Below the pieces are notes generated by a model. It saw nothing but the letters and a program-made list of their open reading frames with translations, was not told the origin of the DNA and did not search any database. From positions 17,761 to 81,760 of the forward strand of contig JASANZ010002229.1 of the NCBI GenBank assembly GCA_030849805.1: 64,000 nucleotides of DNA, read 5' to 3'. The stretch comes from Sergeia podlipaevii (Eukaryota > Euglenozoa > Kinetoplastea > Trypanosomatida > Trypanosomatidae). Shown in pieces: positions 1 to 11,053 of the stretch (positions are counted from its first letter, which is position 1; each line of letters begins with the position of its first letter). A program made the position numbers and the translations under genes.

Positions 1-3000
1 TCTTTCCGCGGACATGGCGGTGGCGGTCCCAGTTGGGTCACGAAACCACCGCGCACCACGGCGCTGAATGCGTGCGTGCAGAGCACTTGAGAGGGACTCC
101 ATCAACTGCGCCAGCTCACACAGCTCCTCTTCATCACGATCCTCGTCATCGCCATCCTCATGTGAATCACCCAGGCCTCCTGCACTGACCTCTGGTGCCG
201 CCGCGTGCTGCTCCAGAGCTTCTTGTAGCTGAAGCAGCGAGGCGCGCAGTGACCGCGCGAGCTTGGACGGTGGCTGTGCCGCACGACGCGCTGTGTCCTG
301 TGGTCGTGACAATACTGGCTGTGGTGAAAAGGCATATGGCGCCGGCGCAGGGCTGTCCTCGACACTTCGGTCGCGTGTAGCAGGTGGGAAAGGCACCACC
401 TCCGTGGAGCTGTACTTCACTGTATCCTCCGTGGGTGCTTCTGGTTCAACACGCACCTCGCCCCTACGCCCTGGGCTACTTGTGGCGGGCACAGGGCCGC
501 CTGTGCCGCTATTCTCATTGGAGTTTGCAGTTAACATGACAGTATCACATCGTTCGTCTAGCTGAGCGGAGTCATTGACCACCGTCAGCGCAGACACTTC
601 CACCGCAGAAAAGCGCGGTGCGCTGCTCTCCATCGTAAACCCAACTTGCCGTCGCTCGGGACTCCCCGTCACCTTCGCTTCATCCTCCTCTACTACCTCG
701 TTGTGTGCATCCATAGCGGCCGCGACAGCGGGGTGACTGTCTCCGAGACTGCCGCTACTTGTCGTAAAAGAGGCGCTGCACGCACCGCAGCTTGCGCGTC
801 GCAGCTGTCGTGATGTACGTGGACAGTCCAGTTGCAGTTTCTGTTGTTCATAAAAGCCAGACAGAGCGTCGAACCGCGCCGTCAGCTCTCGACTGGAAAG
901 AGCACTGGCGGAAGCAGAGCGGCGCTGACGACGTGTCTCAAGACGCTCCTCGCTCCTGCGAGTGTCGCCGATAGAGTGCTGTGTCGATTCTCCTGCATCT
1001 GCCTGTGCAGGGTCCTGTGGCGCTGCTGATGCCTTGACTGAAATTGCCGTACTTACTAGAGTAGGTTGAGATGGTGCCGCCGCCCGCTCTGTACTTGTGC
1101 TAGCGCCTGAACGATTCGCAATAATTGAGTACTCGGACAAAAGTCCGGCCTCATCGCACACGCACATCATCACCACCTCGTTTGTGAGACGCAACGTCAT
1201 CGCCTTTATGGCCCCACCCCATTCGGCTTGCTTGCTATCACTGTGGTGGATGCGACGGACACACTCGCCGCTTCCGAGACGGTGCACGACAGCGCGCCAC
1301 CTCGTGGCAATTGCGATGAGATCGTTGGCAGCGTCGTAGCACACAATGCGGAGCTCATGTTCGTCACCGGAAAAGGCCGGAAGAAGAAAAGAGAGAGAAT
1401 CCCCTAGTGGGACAGGCCTGGCAACACACGTCGCACAGCTGAGATGCACACACTGTGAGGCAGACGCTATAATGAGATCGGCTCCGGCACCACACACACA
1501 AGTGATCACATCGCTACTCGAGTACACCTCGCGACCGGTGTCCAGAGATGCAATGCTACGCTGGGAGACTGCATACATACCCAGCTCACTTCCTGTTGCT
1601 GTCTCTTGAGGAGTTACAGACACCAGCTCCGCCGCTACCAAAGAGCGTGGCAATGGACGTAGAGGATGTGTCATGGTTGCCCGCGCAAGGGTGAGTGACC
1701 GGCATCCCTCCGCCACCGTTCGCCACCTACACGTAAAGCACAGCAACGACTGTGGTACCGCCGCTGTGCCACCACCACCACTAGCGCGAGAGTTGTTGCA
1801 TAATGCCACGATAAAATCATTATTGTCTTCTGTTGCGTTGTCACCATGTCTGCTGCCGCTGCCGCCGCCATCATCCCTTCCTACTCTGCACACCAGCGAG
1901 CACACAGATACATTTTCACTGCTCAAATCAAGTCGTGCCCACTCCCGCCACGCATCCTCCGCGGCGTACACGATCAGCTCCTGCGTAGTTGAACAGAACC
2001 CTACAAGAGTCTGCGTGCGTGCGTGAAACGTGGCGCACGTCATGTCCATCGGTAGCGTTGCGTGCAGGTTGCCGTAAGGTACAAAAATCCTCGTACACAG
2101 CGGCGACCACAGACACCACGAGGACGTAGGCGCAACAGCCGCGGAGGCCTTGGGAAAGAAAAATTGTACTTGCGTCTCCGCAGAAGACACAGCCACATAA
2201 TGATATCGCCGTGTAAAGTGGATTTTGTTTGATGTGCCACCAGCCGTATTACTATTGGTCGCACTGGTACCCCCAGCCCGCCACTCATAGACCGCCAGCT
2301 CTCCATTACTGGAGAAGAGGAAGACCTCACTTTTGATGCATACTGCGCCAGTGTAGAGAGAATCAAAAAGCTTGCTTGCATAGGAGGAGCCCACCACCTT
2401 GGCTGGCACATCCGGCTTAATTTTTCCACAGAACTCCCAACAGTCGGTGGTGAAAAATCGTGTCATGGTGCCAGCGAGCAGCACGTAGTTCTTAGAAAGA
2501 CGCATAGTTGTCGCAGGACACACCTTGCAGTCCATCCAGCGAATCACCGCCCCAGTGGCACAATCAAAAGCGACGAGGTACCCACTTGACGTAAGCGCTG
2601 TAAAAGTGGCCGAAGAGGAAGTGGAGGGAGAGCCCTCCGTGTGGCCATCATCAGTGCTGCTCTCTCCCTGGTACACATCGCACTCGACGTATTCAGCGTC
2701 CCTGAGTTCATCGACCGTACTGCATAGTCGACTTAGCAACACAAACTTCTGTGTAGAAGGCGGCGGCCTCGTAGCACTGCTGCCCCCTCCGCTGCCGCTG
2801 GTCACATTCGGATCAGATGTAAGGGAACCCCCGGCGCGAGGTGATGATGAACTAGACTTTTCCTCTTTCAATCCAGAAGCTTCTGGTTGAGCACAAAACA
2901 GCAGCACCTTGGGCCCTGCACAGGCCGCAAAAGTGAACTCACCAGGGAAGGCGCACATGGACTCTAAAGGGTCCATCGCACCACGCCACAAGAGCATCTT

Positions 3001-3549
3001 GTCCGAGATGCTCCACAGTGAGAGACGATGGGCGTGCTGTGCATTGCCACGTGTCTTCCCTTTAAAGGACGAAGAGAACGCCATAAGATCGATGCCACGT
3101 GCAGAAACGAAGCATGCCGCATGCACCTGCTCTCCTACTACCTCTGCAGGGAGGCGAGTCGCAGCGGTTAGCTCCGGAGCTGACGCTGAAGTGAGGTAGA
3201 GCCCATAACGCTCCGCTCCGACGCACATCCAGTCTTTAAACGGATGCAGACGCACAAAGATAACCTCCCCCTCGGACTCGCGTGCAGTGCTGGTCATTTC
3301 CATCTCAGTAAAGCAACGCCCCTCAGCCTTTTCAGGCGCAGAACTACTCTCTAGATCCACAACCCGCATCCTCTCTAAAGACTCCGTAGCGGTGCCCCTA
3401 CTGTGGCTGACATCGAGCACCACTATAGCGGTTCGACTGACTCTATAGGCTAGAAAAGAGTCGTTCACGCCGAGAGCTACGTGTGCCGATGACTTGACAC
3501 AGTGGCCTGCCACCACGCGGCTGTGACTAACGCTGACCTCTCGGACCAT
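1..3549 (-). CDS. Large conserved-looking protein of unknown function, C-terminus cut by window edge
   Basis: An uninterrupted reading frame of 1183 codons runs from the ATG at 3549-3547 to the window edge, so the C-terminus is missing. I do not recognise the protein. The first roughly 800 residues are a mix of short hydrophobic beta-strand-like stretches (for example TAIVVLDVSHS, YLVAFDCATGAVIRW, SEVFLFSSNGELAVYEW) separated by Ser/Gly/Thr-rich loops. This periodicity suggests a WD40-like beta-propeller, but I cannot count clear WD repeats. The last roughly 330 visible residues are low complexity, rich in Ser, Glu, Arg and Ala, and include a helical segment near 65-260 that could form a coiled coil. 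The start is supported by a pyrimidine tract (3713-3740) and AG at 3703-3702 with no ATG between them that I can see. A scaffold or trafficking protein with an N-terminal propeller is a guess from architecture only. Confidence 0.72.
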   Translation of the reverse strand, partial: MVREVSVSHSRVVAGHCVKSSAHVALGVNDSFLAYRVSRTAIVVLDVSHSRGTATESLERMRVVDLESSSAPEKAEGRCFTEMEMTSTARESEGEVIFVRLHPFKDWMCVGAERYGLYLTSASAPELTAATRLPAEVVGEQVHAACFVSARGIDLMAFSSSFKGKTRGNAQHAHRLSLWSISDKMLLWRGAMDPLESMCAFPGEFTFAACAGPKVLLFCAQPEASGLKEEKSSSSSPRAGGSLTSDPNVTSGSGGGSSATRPPPSTQKFVLLSRLCSTVDELRDAEYVECDVYQGESSTDDGHTEGSPSTSSSATFTALTSSGYLVAFDCATGAVIRWMDCKVCPATTMRLSKNYVLLAGTMTRFFTTDCWEFCGKIKPDVPAKVVGSSYASKLFDSLYTGAVCIKSEVFLFSSNGELAVYEWRAGGTSATNSNTAGGTSNKIHFTRRYHYVAVSSAETQVQFFFPKASAAVAPTSSWCLWSPLCTRIFVPYGNLHATLPMDMTCATFHARTQTLVGFCSTTQELIVYAAEDAWREWARLDLSSENVSVCSLVCRVGRDDGGGSGSRHGDNATEDNNDFIVALCNNSRASGGGGTAAVPQSLLCFTCRWRTVAEGCRSLTLARATMTHPLRPLPRSLVAAELVSVTPQETATGSELGMYAVSQRSIASLDTGREVYSSSDVITCVCGAGADLIIASASQCVHLSCATCVARPVPLGDSLSFLLPAFSGDEHELRIVCYDAANDLIAIATRWRAVVHRLGSGECVRRIHHSDSKQAEWGGAIKAMTLRLTNEVVMMCVCDEAGLLSEYSIIANRSGASTSTERAAAPSQPTLVSTAISVKASAAPQDPAQADAGESTQHSIGDTRRSEERLETRRQRRSASASALSSRELTARFDALSGFYEQQKLQLDCPRTSRQLRRASCGACSASFTTSSGSLGDSHPAVAAAMDAHNEVVEEDEAKVTGSPERRQVGFTMESSAPRFSAVEVSALTVVNDSAQLDERCDTVMLTANSNENSGTGGPVPATSSPGRRGEVRVEPEAPTEDTVKYSSTEVVPFPPATRDRSVEDSPAPAPYAFSPQPVLSRPQDTARRAAQPPSKLARSLRASLLQLQEALEQHAAAPEVSAGGLGDSHEDGDDEDRDEEELCELAQLMESLSSALHARIQRRGARWFRDPTGTATAMSAER

Positions 3550-4590
3550 AAATCAATAATAACAATTATAATAATAACAGCAGTGATGAAAATGAGGAAA
3601 AAGATAGCCGTATGCGCAAAAGAAAAGGACCGTGATTAATTCTTATTCGAGTGAAGATGCCCAACTTGAATGAATTGACTGAAGAAGTGTCCTTCCTTTA
3701 TCTAAAGCAACCGAAGGGAAAAAAAGAAAAATAAAAATAACCAAACAGCTCAATCACTGCCTACGCACCAACTTTATTTTGTGTTTCTATACAAAACAAT
3801 AACAAATAATAGTAATAATAGGTGTAGAAAGGGATGCGCAGCACAACTTTTGTTTGTGTACGTAGAAATGTGTCCCTATCGCTGTGATATATTTATGCAA
3901 TCTAAAGAGGCGCCTACGTGATTTTGAAAATCCCTATATTCGTATAATTCTTATTATTCTTATCTTATTCTCTTTCAATCCTCTAGAGGCAATTTTTTTT
4001 TCCTTTGCAGTGCTCCTACAACTAAAAAAGACAGTGTGAAAAGACTCTAGCTTTTCCAACGGCAAGGAGCAAACTAAAGCGTGTGTACGATCGCTCTGTA
4101 TATATGTGTGTATATATATAAAAGAGAAATGGAAGAAGAATCGAGAAAAAGGGGGAAAAGGAATGAACCAAAACTAAGCCACGTCGTCAACAAGCATATT
4201 TTTCTCCGTATTATGTTTTGTGTGCTCAACGAACACCAACAGGACTGATGACCCCTCGCTAATGTAGGTACTTTTTTTTAAAAAGACGCTTGTAGGTCGA
4301 TTTGTGAGGAACATATATTTCATATTTTCTTTCTCTTGCGTAACGATAACATATATCGGCGCATCATCGGCAGACGCACACATGCAAAAAGAGAGTGGGG
4401 GGGGGAGAAAGCACAAGTAATTAAAATGCTTTATATAAAGCATCATAGCAATAACTAACACTGAAGCAGCAATATCAACACAGCAGGGCAACACCACATC
4501 AAAGCAAGAAGAGAAGAGAAAGTACACTACCTCTCAGCTTAAAGGTATCGGTCTCTCACCTTATTTCCCCCCCCCTCTTTTCATCTGCAC
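3550..4590. other. Intergenic region, 3' UTR of the RagA-like gene plus 5' leader of the next
   Basis: No gene is supported here. The DNA is A/T-rich with short TA runs (about 4097-4120), homopolymers, and a G run near 4397-4406. A 117-codon minus-strand open frame at 4174-4527 sits inside it but shows no protein family features and is best read as 3' UTR. In kinetoplastids such a stretch carries the polyadenylation site of the upstream gene and the splice acceptor of the downstream one. Confidence 0.6.
3702..3740 (-). promoter_or_regulatory. Candidate trans-splice acceptor for the left-edge gene
   Basis: On the coding strand a pyrimidine-rich tract (3740-3713) is followed by TTTAG, with AG at 3703-3702. 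This gives a 5' leader of about 152 bases. The nearer tract just upstream of the ATG has no AG before the start codon, so it cannot serve this ATG. Confidence 0.45.
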
Positions 4591-5703
4591 TCACAGCACA
4601 TCTCGCATTTCCAGCGCCACCTCGTCCTCAGAACCAAGAAACGCCTTGAAGCGGTTACGTACTGCAGTAACATTCATGCGATGCAACTCGACGTCCACCG
4701 TCGGATCATCCGAGACCACAAGCACGTGCGTGCAGTCGGTGAAGGGATGTAGAACGGCAGTAAAGGTCCCTGTTGCCAGTTGCAATCCCCCAAGCGACGT
4801 TGTATTGTTCATGCAGCTGAGCTTAAAGTGCTTAATGGTCTCGCTCACCTCCGTCGTGCGTTGTTCGCCATCCCGTTGCACGAACTTCGTCCCCCCAGCG
4901 CCTGTTGAGCGCCGGCTGATGTGCGTCAAGCACAAGAACGTGCTGCGTTCATACAAAGCTACTTCGACCGAGTTACACGCAACTGCTACGGAGCGCATTG
5001 CTTCTACAAGTACCTCCCTGTGCGGGATCAACGAGCGGACCACCGCGCTATACGCAAGATACAAAGAGTCTGACCAGATACTCGTACCAAAGAACTGAAT
5101 ATCAGCTCCATCAGGACTTATGCTGCGCAGGATCTCCTTCTTGCGTGCCTCGATGATGCTCTCACGCATCGACTCGTTAATCAAATCAATCTTGTGCAAC
5201 AGCACGAACACTTTTGCCTGTGGGCTGTACTGCCGAATGTACCGCATGGCAGCCTGAAAGTATTCCAACATTTCTGAGAGTTTCCAGTCCGCACTCGCAC
5301 CCCCTTCGCCCCCCGCACCTGCGCTGCCGCCGTTGCTGGCCCCCGCGCCACCACTACTAGAAGGCGCGCCTCCACCACCTCCCGCCGCGCTGCCCAAACC
5401 AGGAGTGTCGCGGCACATGCTATTTATATCGAACACAAACAACATCACACCCACGCAGCGAAAGATGTATTCCTTTTGACGATTAAGGTACTCTGTTACG
5501 TAGCGGTGCTGACCCCCACAGTCCCATACGTTTAAAAACAAGTTCCGCAGAATGTGCACCTGACTTTGATCGAGGGAAATCGTAATGCCCAATCGGAGAG
5601 CGTCACGCGGGAGATAGTTATCAAAAATGATACTTCTCATGCACGTCTTGCCCGCGCCACCAGGCCCCATGAGAAGTAACTTTTGCATCTGCCGTTGGTC
5701 CAT
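4591..5703 (-). CDS. RagA/Gtr1-type small GTPase with a Gly/Ser-rich insertion in the G domain
   Basis: A 370-residue protein matching the RagA/Gtr1 family, GTPases that relay amino-acid sufficiency to TORC1 at the lysosome or vacuole as heterodimers with a RagC/Gtr2 partner. Visible motifs are the P-loop GPGGAGKT (13-20), the switch II motif WDCGGQ (60-65) typical of Rag rather than Ras or Arf proteins, and HKID (170-173, the NKxD position). The stretch after the P-loop (MRSIIFDNYLPRDALRLG) is near-diagnostic for RagA. The C-terminal half has the roadblock-like dimerisation region, including FKLSC near residue 285. Between the G3 and G4 regions lies a low-complexity insert of about 40 residues (98-138), almost all Gly, Ala and Ser, absent from animal and yeast relatives as I know them. 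The start ATG is preceded by a pyrimidine tract and AG at 5807-5806. The partner RagC is not in this window. Confidence 0.92.
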   Translation of the reverse strand: MDQRQMQKLLLMGPGGAGKTCMRSIIFDNYLPRDALRLGITISLDQSQVHILRNLFLNVWDCGGQHRYVTEYLNRQKEYIFRCVGVMLFVFDINSMCRDTPGLGSAAGGGGGAPSSSGGAGASNGGSAGAGGEGGASADWKLSEMLEYFQAAMRYIRQYSPQAKVFVLLHKIDLINESMRESIIEARKKEILRSISPDGADIQFFGTSIWSDSLYLAYSAVVRSLIPHREVLVEAMRSVAVACNSVEVALYERSTFLCLTHISRRSTGAGGTKFVQRDGEQRTTEVSETIKHFKLSCMNNTTSLGGLQLATGTFTAVLHPFTDCTHVLVVSDDPTVDVELHRMNVTAVRNRFKAFLGSEDEVALEMRDVL

Positions 5704-5805
5704 CTTTTCTTTCTTTTTTTTTGTTGTTTGTTTCGTGTGCCGTAAACCCTCCTTCTTTTCAATTGCGAATGTTTTGGTGAGCTAACAACACCAAAGGCCT
5801 AAAGG

Positions 5806-5842
5806 CTGAATAATAATAATAATAAGAAGAAAGACTACTAAG
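5806..5842 (-). promoter_or_regulatory. Candidate trans-splice acceptor of the RagA-like gene
   Basis: The coding strand reads a CTTTCTTCTT-containing tract and TTA repeats, then TTCAG with AG at 5807-5806. The predicted leader is about 102 bases. Confidence 0.5.
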
Positions 5843-8619
5843 TCTCGCAGCCTAGATGACGAATGGTGAAAGCAAATTCCCTTGTCTTGAATCACGTATC
5901 TGTTGCTAGTACAATCAAAGAATCAAAGAAACGAGTTGTTGAAATGGAGGGGGGGGGGAAGAATTGATGTGTACATAAATATATTGGAGACTGTTTTACC
6001 ATGCATAATCGCAGCTGCCGCTTCAAAGATCATCCCAGTGTACCTTTGGTTTCTCACTCAGTGGCACAGTTTCTCTCATCACTTTTTTTTTAAATCGTTT
6101 CTCGCTCAGATATTGGTGATTGTATTATTATTTCTTTTTCTCTTTTGCTGTTGATTGATTTATGTTGACAAATAATAATAATAATAATAAAAGATGCACT
6201 AGGTTTTTTTTTTTGACGGCAAGTAGAACAAAAATCAAAATGTATCACCATCCTCGTCACGACTATTATCCCTCACTCCACCTTTCATATTCTCACACAA
6301 CTATTTTGGCGTCCGTGTGTATATTTCTATCGTATAACAAAATGCGCATGCATCAAAAGGGCAGAACCATTCAAACGACAAAAAAAAAAGAATATGCAGG
6401 AAACAATCACTGTCTCATCCTCCCTCTCCGCTATGTTGTATCGTACCTTTTCGAAAGAAATAGAAAAGGAGAGGTGCGAAACTGCCCCTCTTTCTTACCT
6501 CTTTCTTCTTGTGTTCAGCTTCTTCCGCACCTCAATCAGCCTCGGATATTTAAAAAGAAAACGCAGGAACGAGAAAGACGCACACATAATAGACAACATA
6601 GCGCTCGTTCGTTCGATCAAGCACATAATATAATGATGATGGCACACACACTCACGATACGAGTACCCCCTGATTCGAATGAAAGAATAGTGATTATAAA
6701 GGAACAAGGACGAGAACAAGAAAGCTGGGGATACAAGAACAACAATGTACACTCCAGCACAAGATCACAGGTTTGTCTCTTTATTTTCCTCTGTTTGTCA
6801 CCTTAATAGATATAGATGCATCACCCTGGATTCTATGCGCGCTATACAAAGAGAAGAAGAGAATAGAGCTTCCCGTGTTCAACGAGTTGTCTACTTTTGC
6901 ATTTTTGAAAAAATAAAAAACAAAACAAAAAAAAGCAAAGACACACAAAAGCAAAAGACACACAGACACACTCTGCACATAAATGAAACAGAGCAGTCGT
7001 ATAAACAACGAAAGAAATCACCGCACACACACACAAATAATGAAAAAAAAAAGAGATAAATAATAATAAAAAGAAACACTAATTTCTTGGTTATGGACAA
7101 TATTATCGCCATCCACTCATGTCTCTAGTAAAATAGCAGAAAAATAAACAAGTCAACAAGAAATTGTGAGCATATCGCATGAGTATGTCCATCCACAAGG
7201 AAGAAAATGCAGAAAAAAAAACCACGAGAGAGAAACACCCATCGTTCTTCTCTTTGCTTTCTCTCTTTTTTTTCTTGTTGCTTTCCTTCGTGCCTGTATG
7301 GCATCTCAGTAAACGTCCTCAACTGCAACGCCCAACAGTCATTATGTCCTGCAACGAACCAATGAAAGGCGTCAGGACTGCTTTCAGAGACTAAAATAAA
7401 AAAAAAATAGGTATTTCCATCCATTGTAAACAAAACAAATAAATAAAAGGAAAAAAATTCATTTTACCAACACTCACATGACCATTGGGGGTAAAGAGAA
7501 GAGCACAGCACACTTCATTTCAATATATATAATATTTAAAATTAAAGTATTTATAATTGCCTAGATCGCCTCGTCATTCGCTATGAATTTGCTTTTCTCC
7601 ACTTCCCTCCCCCACACTATCCATATCAGCACATAGCAATACATATATATATACATGTATTACATTTTGCTCCTTCACAGAAAGTAGATCAAGGAGGGGG
7701 GGGGGGCCACTAATGTGCACTAAAAAGCCTCATTTGTTTCCCTCTTTTCTTTCTCTGTTGTTGCGTTATGGTGGTAGGGGGGGGGGAGTGAAAAGAAGAT
7801 TTCTTCTCTAATGTACCTGTACGCGCATACAAATATAATGGAATGAAGACATTGCGCTATGTGACCCAACCAAACCGCTGTTGTCACTCTACACGTTGCA
7901 CAAAGGTATCCATTCAAGTGGCAGCAATGAAGCTGGAGAGCCAAAAAGAAAAAAGCAGAGGTAGGTCTCGTGTGTGCGTATATATGTGTGTATGTGTATT
8001 TGCGCGTGCATGTATTTTCATCACAAAAATAGACAAAAAAAAAACGAAGTAAACGAAAAAGAAAGAGAATATAGGGCAACATGAAAGAGAACTTCAACGC
8101 CCTTAGCGACGTTCGCCCTTTCCTAAGGCCACACCCGCCGTTTCCAAAACAAATTAAACGAGTCTCTTCGTGTCCCTTCCTGATCCTCACCGCATGAGCA
8201 AGCACTAGCAAAAGGCATAAAAACGTGCTTTATTGAGTGCGCATTTATACACATGTTCGTGCCCATGTGCACTAAAAGTAAATATATAAAACAAATATGC
8301 ACATCAGTTATAAAAATGATTCATAGTGCAAACAAATAGAAAAATGAAATGATTGAAAACATACGCAATCCGCCACGAACACACTACTGGTGAGTGTAAT
8401 CTCTCTTTGTGTGCGTGTAGTCAAGCCTCAAAGCAAAACAAAAGAAAAGAGAGAAAGATTGCTTCTGAAATCACTTCAACGCTACTTAAAATGAACAGTG
8501 TTGGCAGGGCATGCTAAACAACAACAACAACAAAAAAAAGTAGACATGTACATATACTCCCATATACAAATAAAACCGAAGAAAAAAAAAAAGGAACTGA
8601 GCAGCGCAAATATTATTCT

Positions 8620-8620
8620 T

Positions 8621-8654
<34 letters not shown>
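8620..8654. repeat. (TA)n tract
   Basis: Near-perfect alternating TA of about 35 bases with one AA interruption. Confidence 0.9.
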
Positions 8655-8656
<2 letters not shown>

Positions 8657-8756
8657 AGCTCCCCCCCTTCACGCTTCCTCCCAAGAAATATAAATGTATC
8701 AGGGCATAACAGGTACACCTTCTGCCCAATGTCCTGCAACAAACACCAAGCAAAAA

Positions 8757-8782
8757 AAATAATAAATAAATAAATAAATAAA
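8757..8782. repeat. (AAAT)n microsatellite
   Basis: Tandem AAAT units, about six copies, seen directly. Confidence 0.85.
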
Positions 8783-9090
8783 CGACGTACATAAGAGCAG
8801 CAGTTGAAGAAGTTGAAGAAGAAGAAAAAAAGGGTGAGAGAGGGAGGGAGGGGGAGATATATATAACTTGCTAGCTTACATGCCAAAGGGTGAAGATAAC
8901 TAACGGGACACCACTTGTTTAACAACAGTTGGAAGGGAAGGAGGAAAAAAAAGTGAGTAAACGGGATAGAGAGCAGAAGAAGCATGTCAGCGATGTTGCC
9001 TATCTTTCCTCCATGGTCAATAAACTCATTTCTGGCTGCTCTTGTTTCCTTCTTTTTTTTCCTACGCCCCACTTTATCTTATCTTTTCTT

Positions 9091-9110
9091 ATATATATAT
9101 ATATATATAT
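9091..9110. repeat. (AT)n tract
   Basis: A perfect AT dinucleotide run of about 20 bases. Confidence 0.9.
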
Positions 9111-9532
9111 CGTGATACAAAGAATGACATAATAAGATAAAGGAAAGCAAAAAGACATATATATGGGAAGGGTGAGAGAACCGTTGAATGAAAAGAATTT
9201 TTTTTTAAAGGAAAACAGCAAAATAAAAATCAGCACAAGTAACAAATACCAAGTAAAAGGAAATATCACCCACTCGCACACTTGTTCATGTTTCACACAC
9301 CAAAAAAAAAAAAAAAAATAGTTGAGCAACACTTATCTCTTTGCCTTTCAGCGCAACCTTCAGCATCAATACGATACCACAAGTAAGTGCAAACTGAAAA
9401 GAAAAGTATATATCAGAGTGAACAAGGAATATATTAAAATGGCTAGTACTTAGGTACATTCATCTATATATATAAATATAGTCCAAAGTTTATCTTTATT
9501 TTCCTTTTCAAAAAAAAAATGGTGCAGCGTGC

Positions 9533-9553
9533 ATATATATATATATATATATA
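9533..9553. repeat. (AT)n tract next to a C run and (CCA)n
   Basis: AT dinucleotides, followed within 10 bases by a C run, CCA units and CA units. Confidence 0.85.
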
Positions 9554-10176
9554 TTGCCCCCCCACCACCACCACACACACACATAAAATAAGCTTCCATG
9601 GCAACAGCCACCATAAAGACAAAATGTATTGCACAGCTTCTTTGGGTTTTATACCATACATTTCGAAGCACACGGACCACTAGAAATAATAATAGCCCAC
9701 TATTTTGAAGACAGCGGAAACTGGAATATTGTAAGAAACGTCAATTCCATACACGTGCAGACAAGTCCATATACCCAACGACCTGGTATGGAGCTACAAA
9801 GGAACAATGTGTCGCTTCACACACGCGCACACATAGACGCTATCATCTGCAAAGTAATCGAAGACAAACGACATAGATGATATTTAAAGACTAGCAATAA
9901 TAATAATAATAAAACAAACATGTCGCTTTCCATTCTCCTCTCTTCATTTCCGAATATATATATATATTCGTTTACTGTCCTATTTGTGTTCGCAAACGTG
10001 GGTCTCTTCCGCCTCGACAAACTCCAGTAAATAGACTTTGCCTCCTTCCTTGATGAAAGACTCTCATAAGCACGAATATATCCGCATACAGTCACGCTGT
10101 TCACACCGCAAGCTGCACCAATCACATTCATCACGGTGAAAAAGAATAGGAGAAAAGTGTAGACACCCTTACTACA

Positions 10177-10220
10177 TACACGCACACGCACACGCACACG
10201 CACATGCACACACACACATA
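10177..10220. repeat. (CA/CACG)n microsatellite
   Basis: Alternating CA with regular CG substitutions (ACACGC units). This purine-pyrimidine alternation could adopt Z-form DNA. Confidence 0.85.
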
Positions 10221-10253
10221 CACAAAGGAAAAGTAATCATCATCCCTTGAAAC

Positions 10254-10256
<3 letters not shown>

Positions 10257-10289
<33 letters not shown>
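10257..10289. repeat. (TA)n tract
   Basis: A perfect TA run of about 33 bases, the longest in the window. A second run of about 18 bases lies at 10349-10366 and a (GATA)n run at about 10430-10445. Confidence 0.9.
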
Positions 10290-10291
<2 letters not shown>

Positions 10292-11053
10292 CAACAGCAG
10301 CAAACAGAAGCAAAAATGAGCCAAAACACCTAGCAGCAAATAAATAAATATATATATATATATATAATAATGAAAGAGAAAGGGAGCAAGCACACAAGCG
10401 TACGCACGCACATGCAAATCAAAAAATAATAGATAGATAGATAGACATATATACATATGCATATATATAATGAATATCAACAACAAAAAAAAAAAGAAAA
10501 GAAAATGTAATAGGTAAAATTTTATGAGAGAGGCTGTCAATGCCCTCAAACGCTTCAAAAGAAGAAGGGGGATAAAGAAAAAAAATTGAGAAATTAACTG
10601 AGGGCCGCGCAGCAACTGAGCATATATTTTTTTACAAGGACGTGGCATATGTAAACAAACATCAGACCCCCCACGTGCAGATTAAAAAAAAAAAAAAAAA
10701 TGAAGCGGGGAGGAGAAAAAAAAGCAAGAAGCTTTAAAAAAAATATATATCACGCATCAATAATCATTTCCCTCCGTCCCCCTCCCCCCACAATCATCGA
10801 AGATGCTACACAATAAATATGTAAAAACGGTAACAACTTATATACAAAAATACAAAGTAATATATGCTCAAAAATGGATCGTGACATACGGAAAAGAGAG
10901 ACAGAAATAGAAAAAAAAATAAAGTGAATGAAATAAAATACCCTTCTTCTTTTTTTCGTACACCACATCTGTTCTAGCATTCCGCGACTTCCCTCCTTCC
11001 CCCCCCCCCCCCTCCCTGTCCTCGTGCAGCCAGAGCTCCCCATATATAAAACC

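Larger units (their letters stand above)
5704..11053. other. 5.35 kb gene-free gap rich in simple repeats and G/C homopolymers
   Basis: The longest interval without a gene in the window, between two genes of the same orientation. The open frames inside are short, translate A-runs and TA or CA repeats into Lys-, Tyr/Ile- or His/Thr-rich peptides, and show no family features. It holds many simple repeats (listed separately), G runs near 5948-5957, 7695-7707 and 7778-7787, and a C run at about 10999-11012. I found no tRNA-like B box or other RNA gene by eye. It may combine a very long 3' UTR of the phosphatase gene with non-transcribed DNA, or hide an internal transcription boundary. Confidence 0.6.

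Noticed and set aside
4174..4527. 117-codon minus-strand open frame with hydrophobic N-terminus and cysteines
   Set aside because: It lies in the 3' UTR of the RagA-like gene, has no recognised family or convincing acceptor, and its composition follows the A/T-rich background.
5903..6806. Overlapping plus-strand open frames of 83 and 214 codons in the large gap
   Set aside because: They run against the transcription direction, translate A-runs and TAA repeats, and have no family features.
10257..10289. TA runs as TATA-box promoters
   Set aside because: They are long microsatellites, spread over all gaps, and trypanosomatid protein genes do not use TATA promoters.
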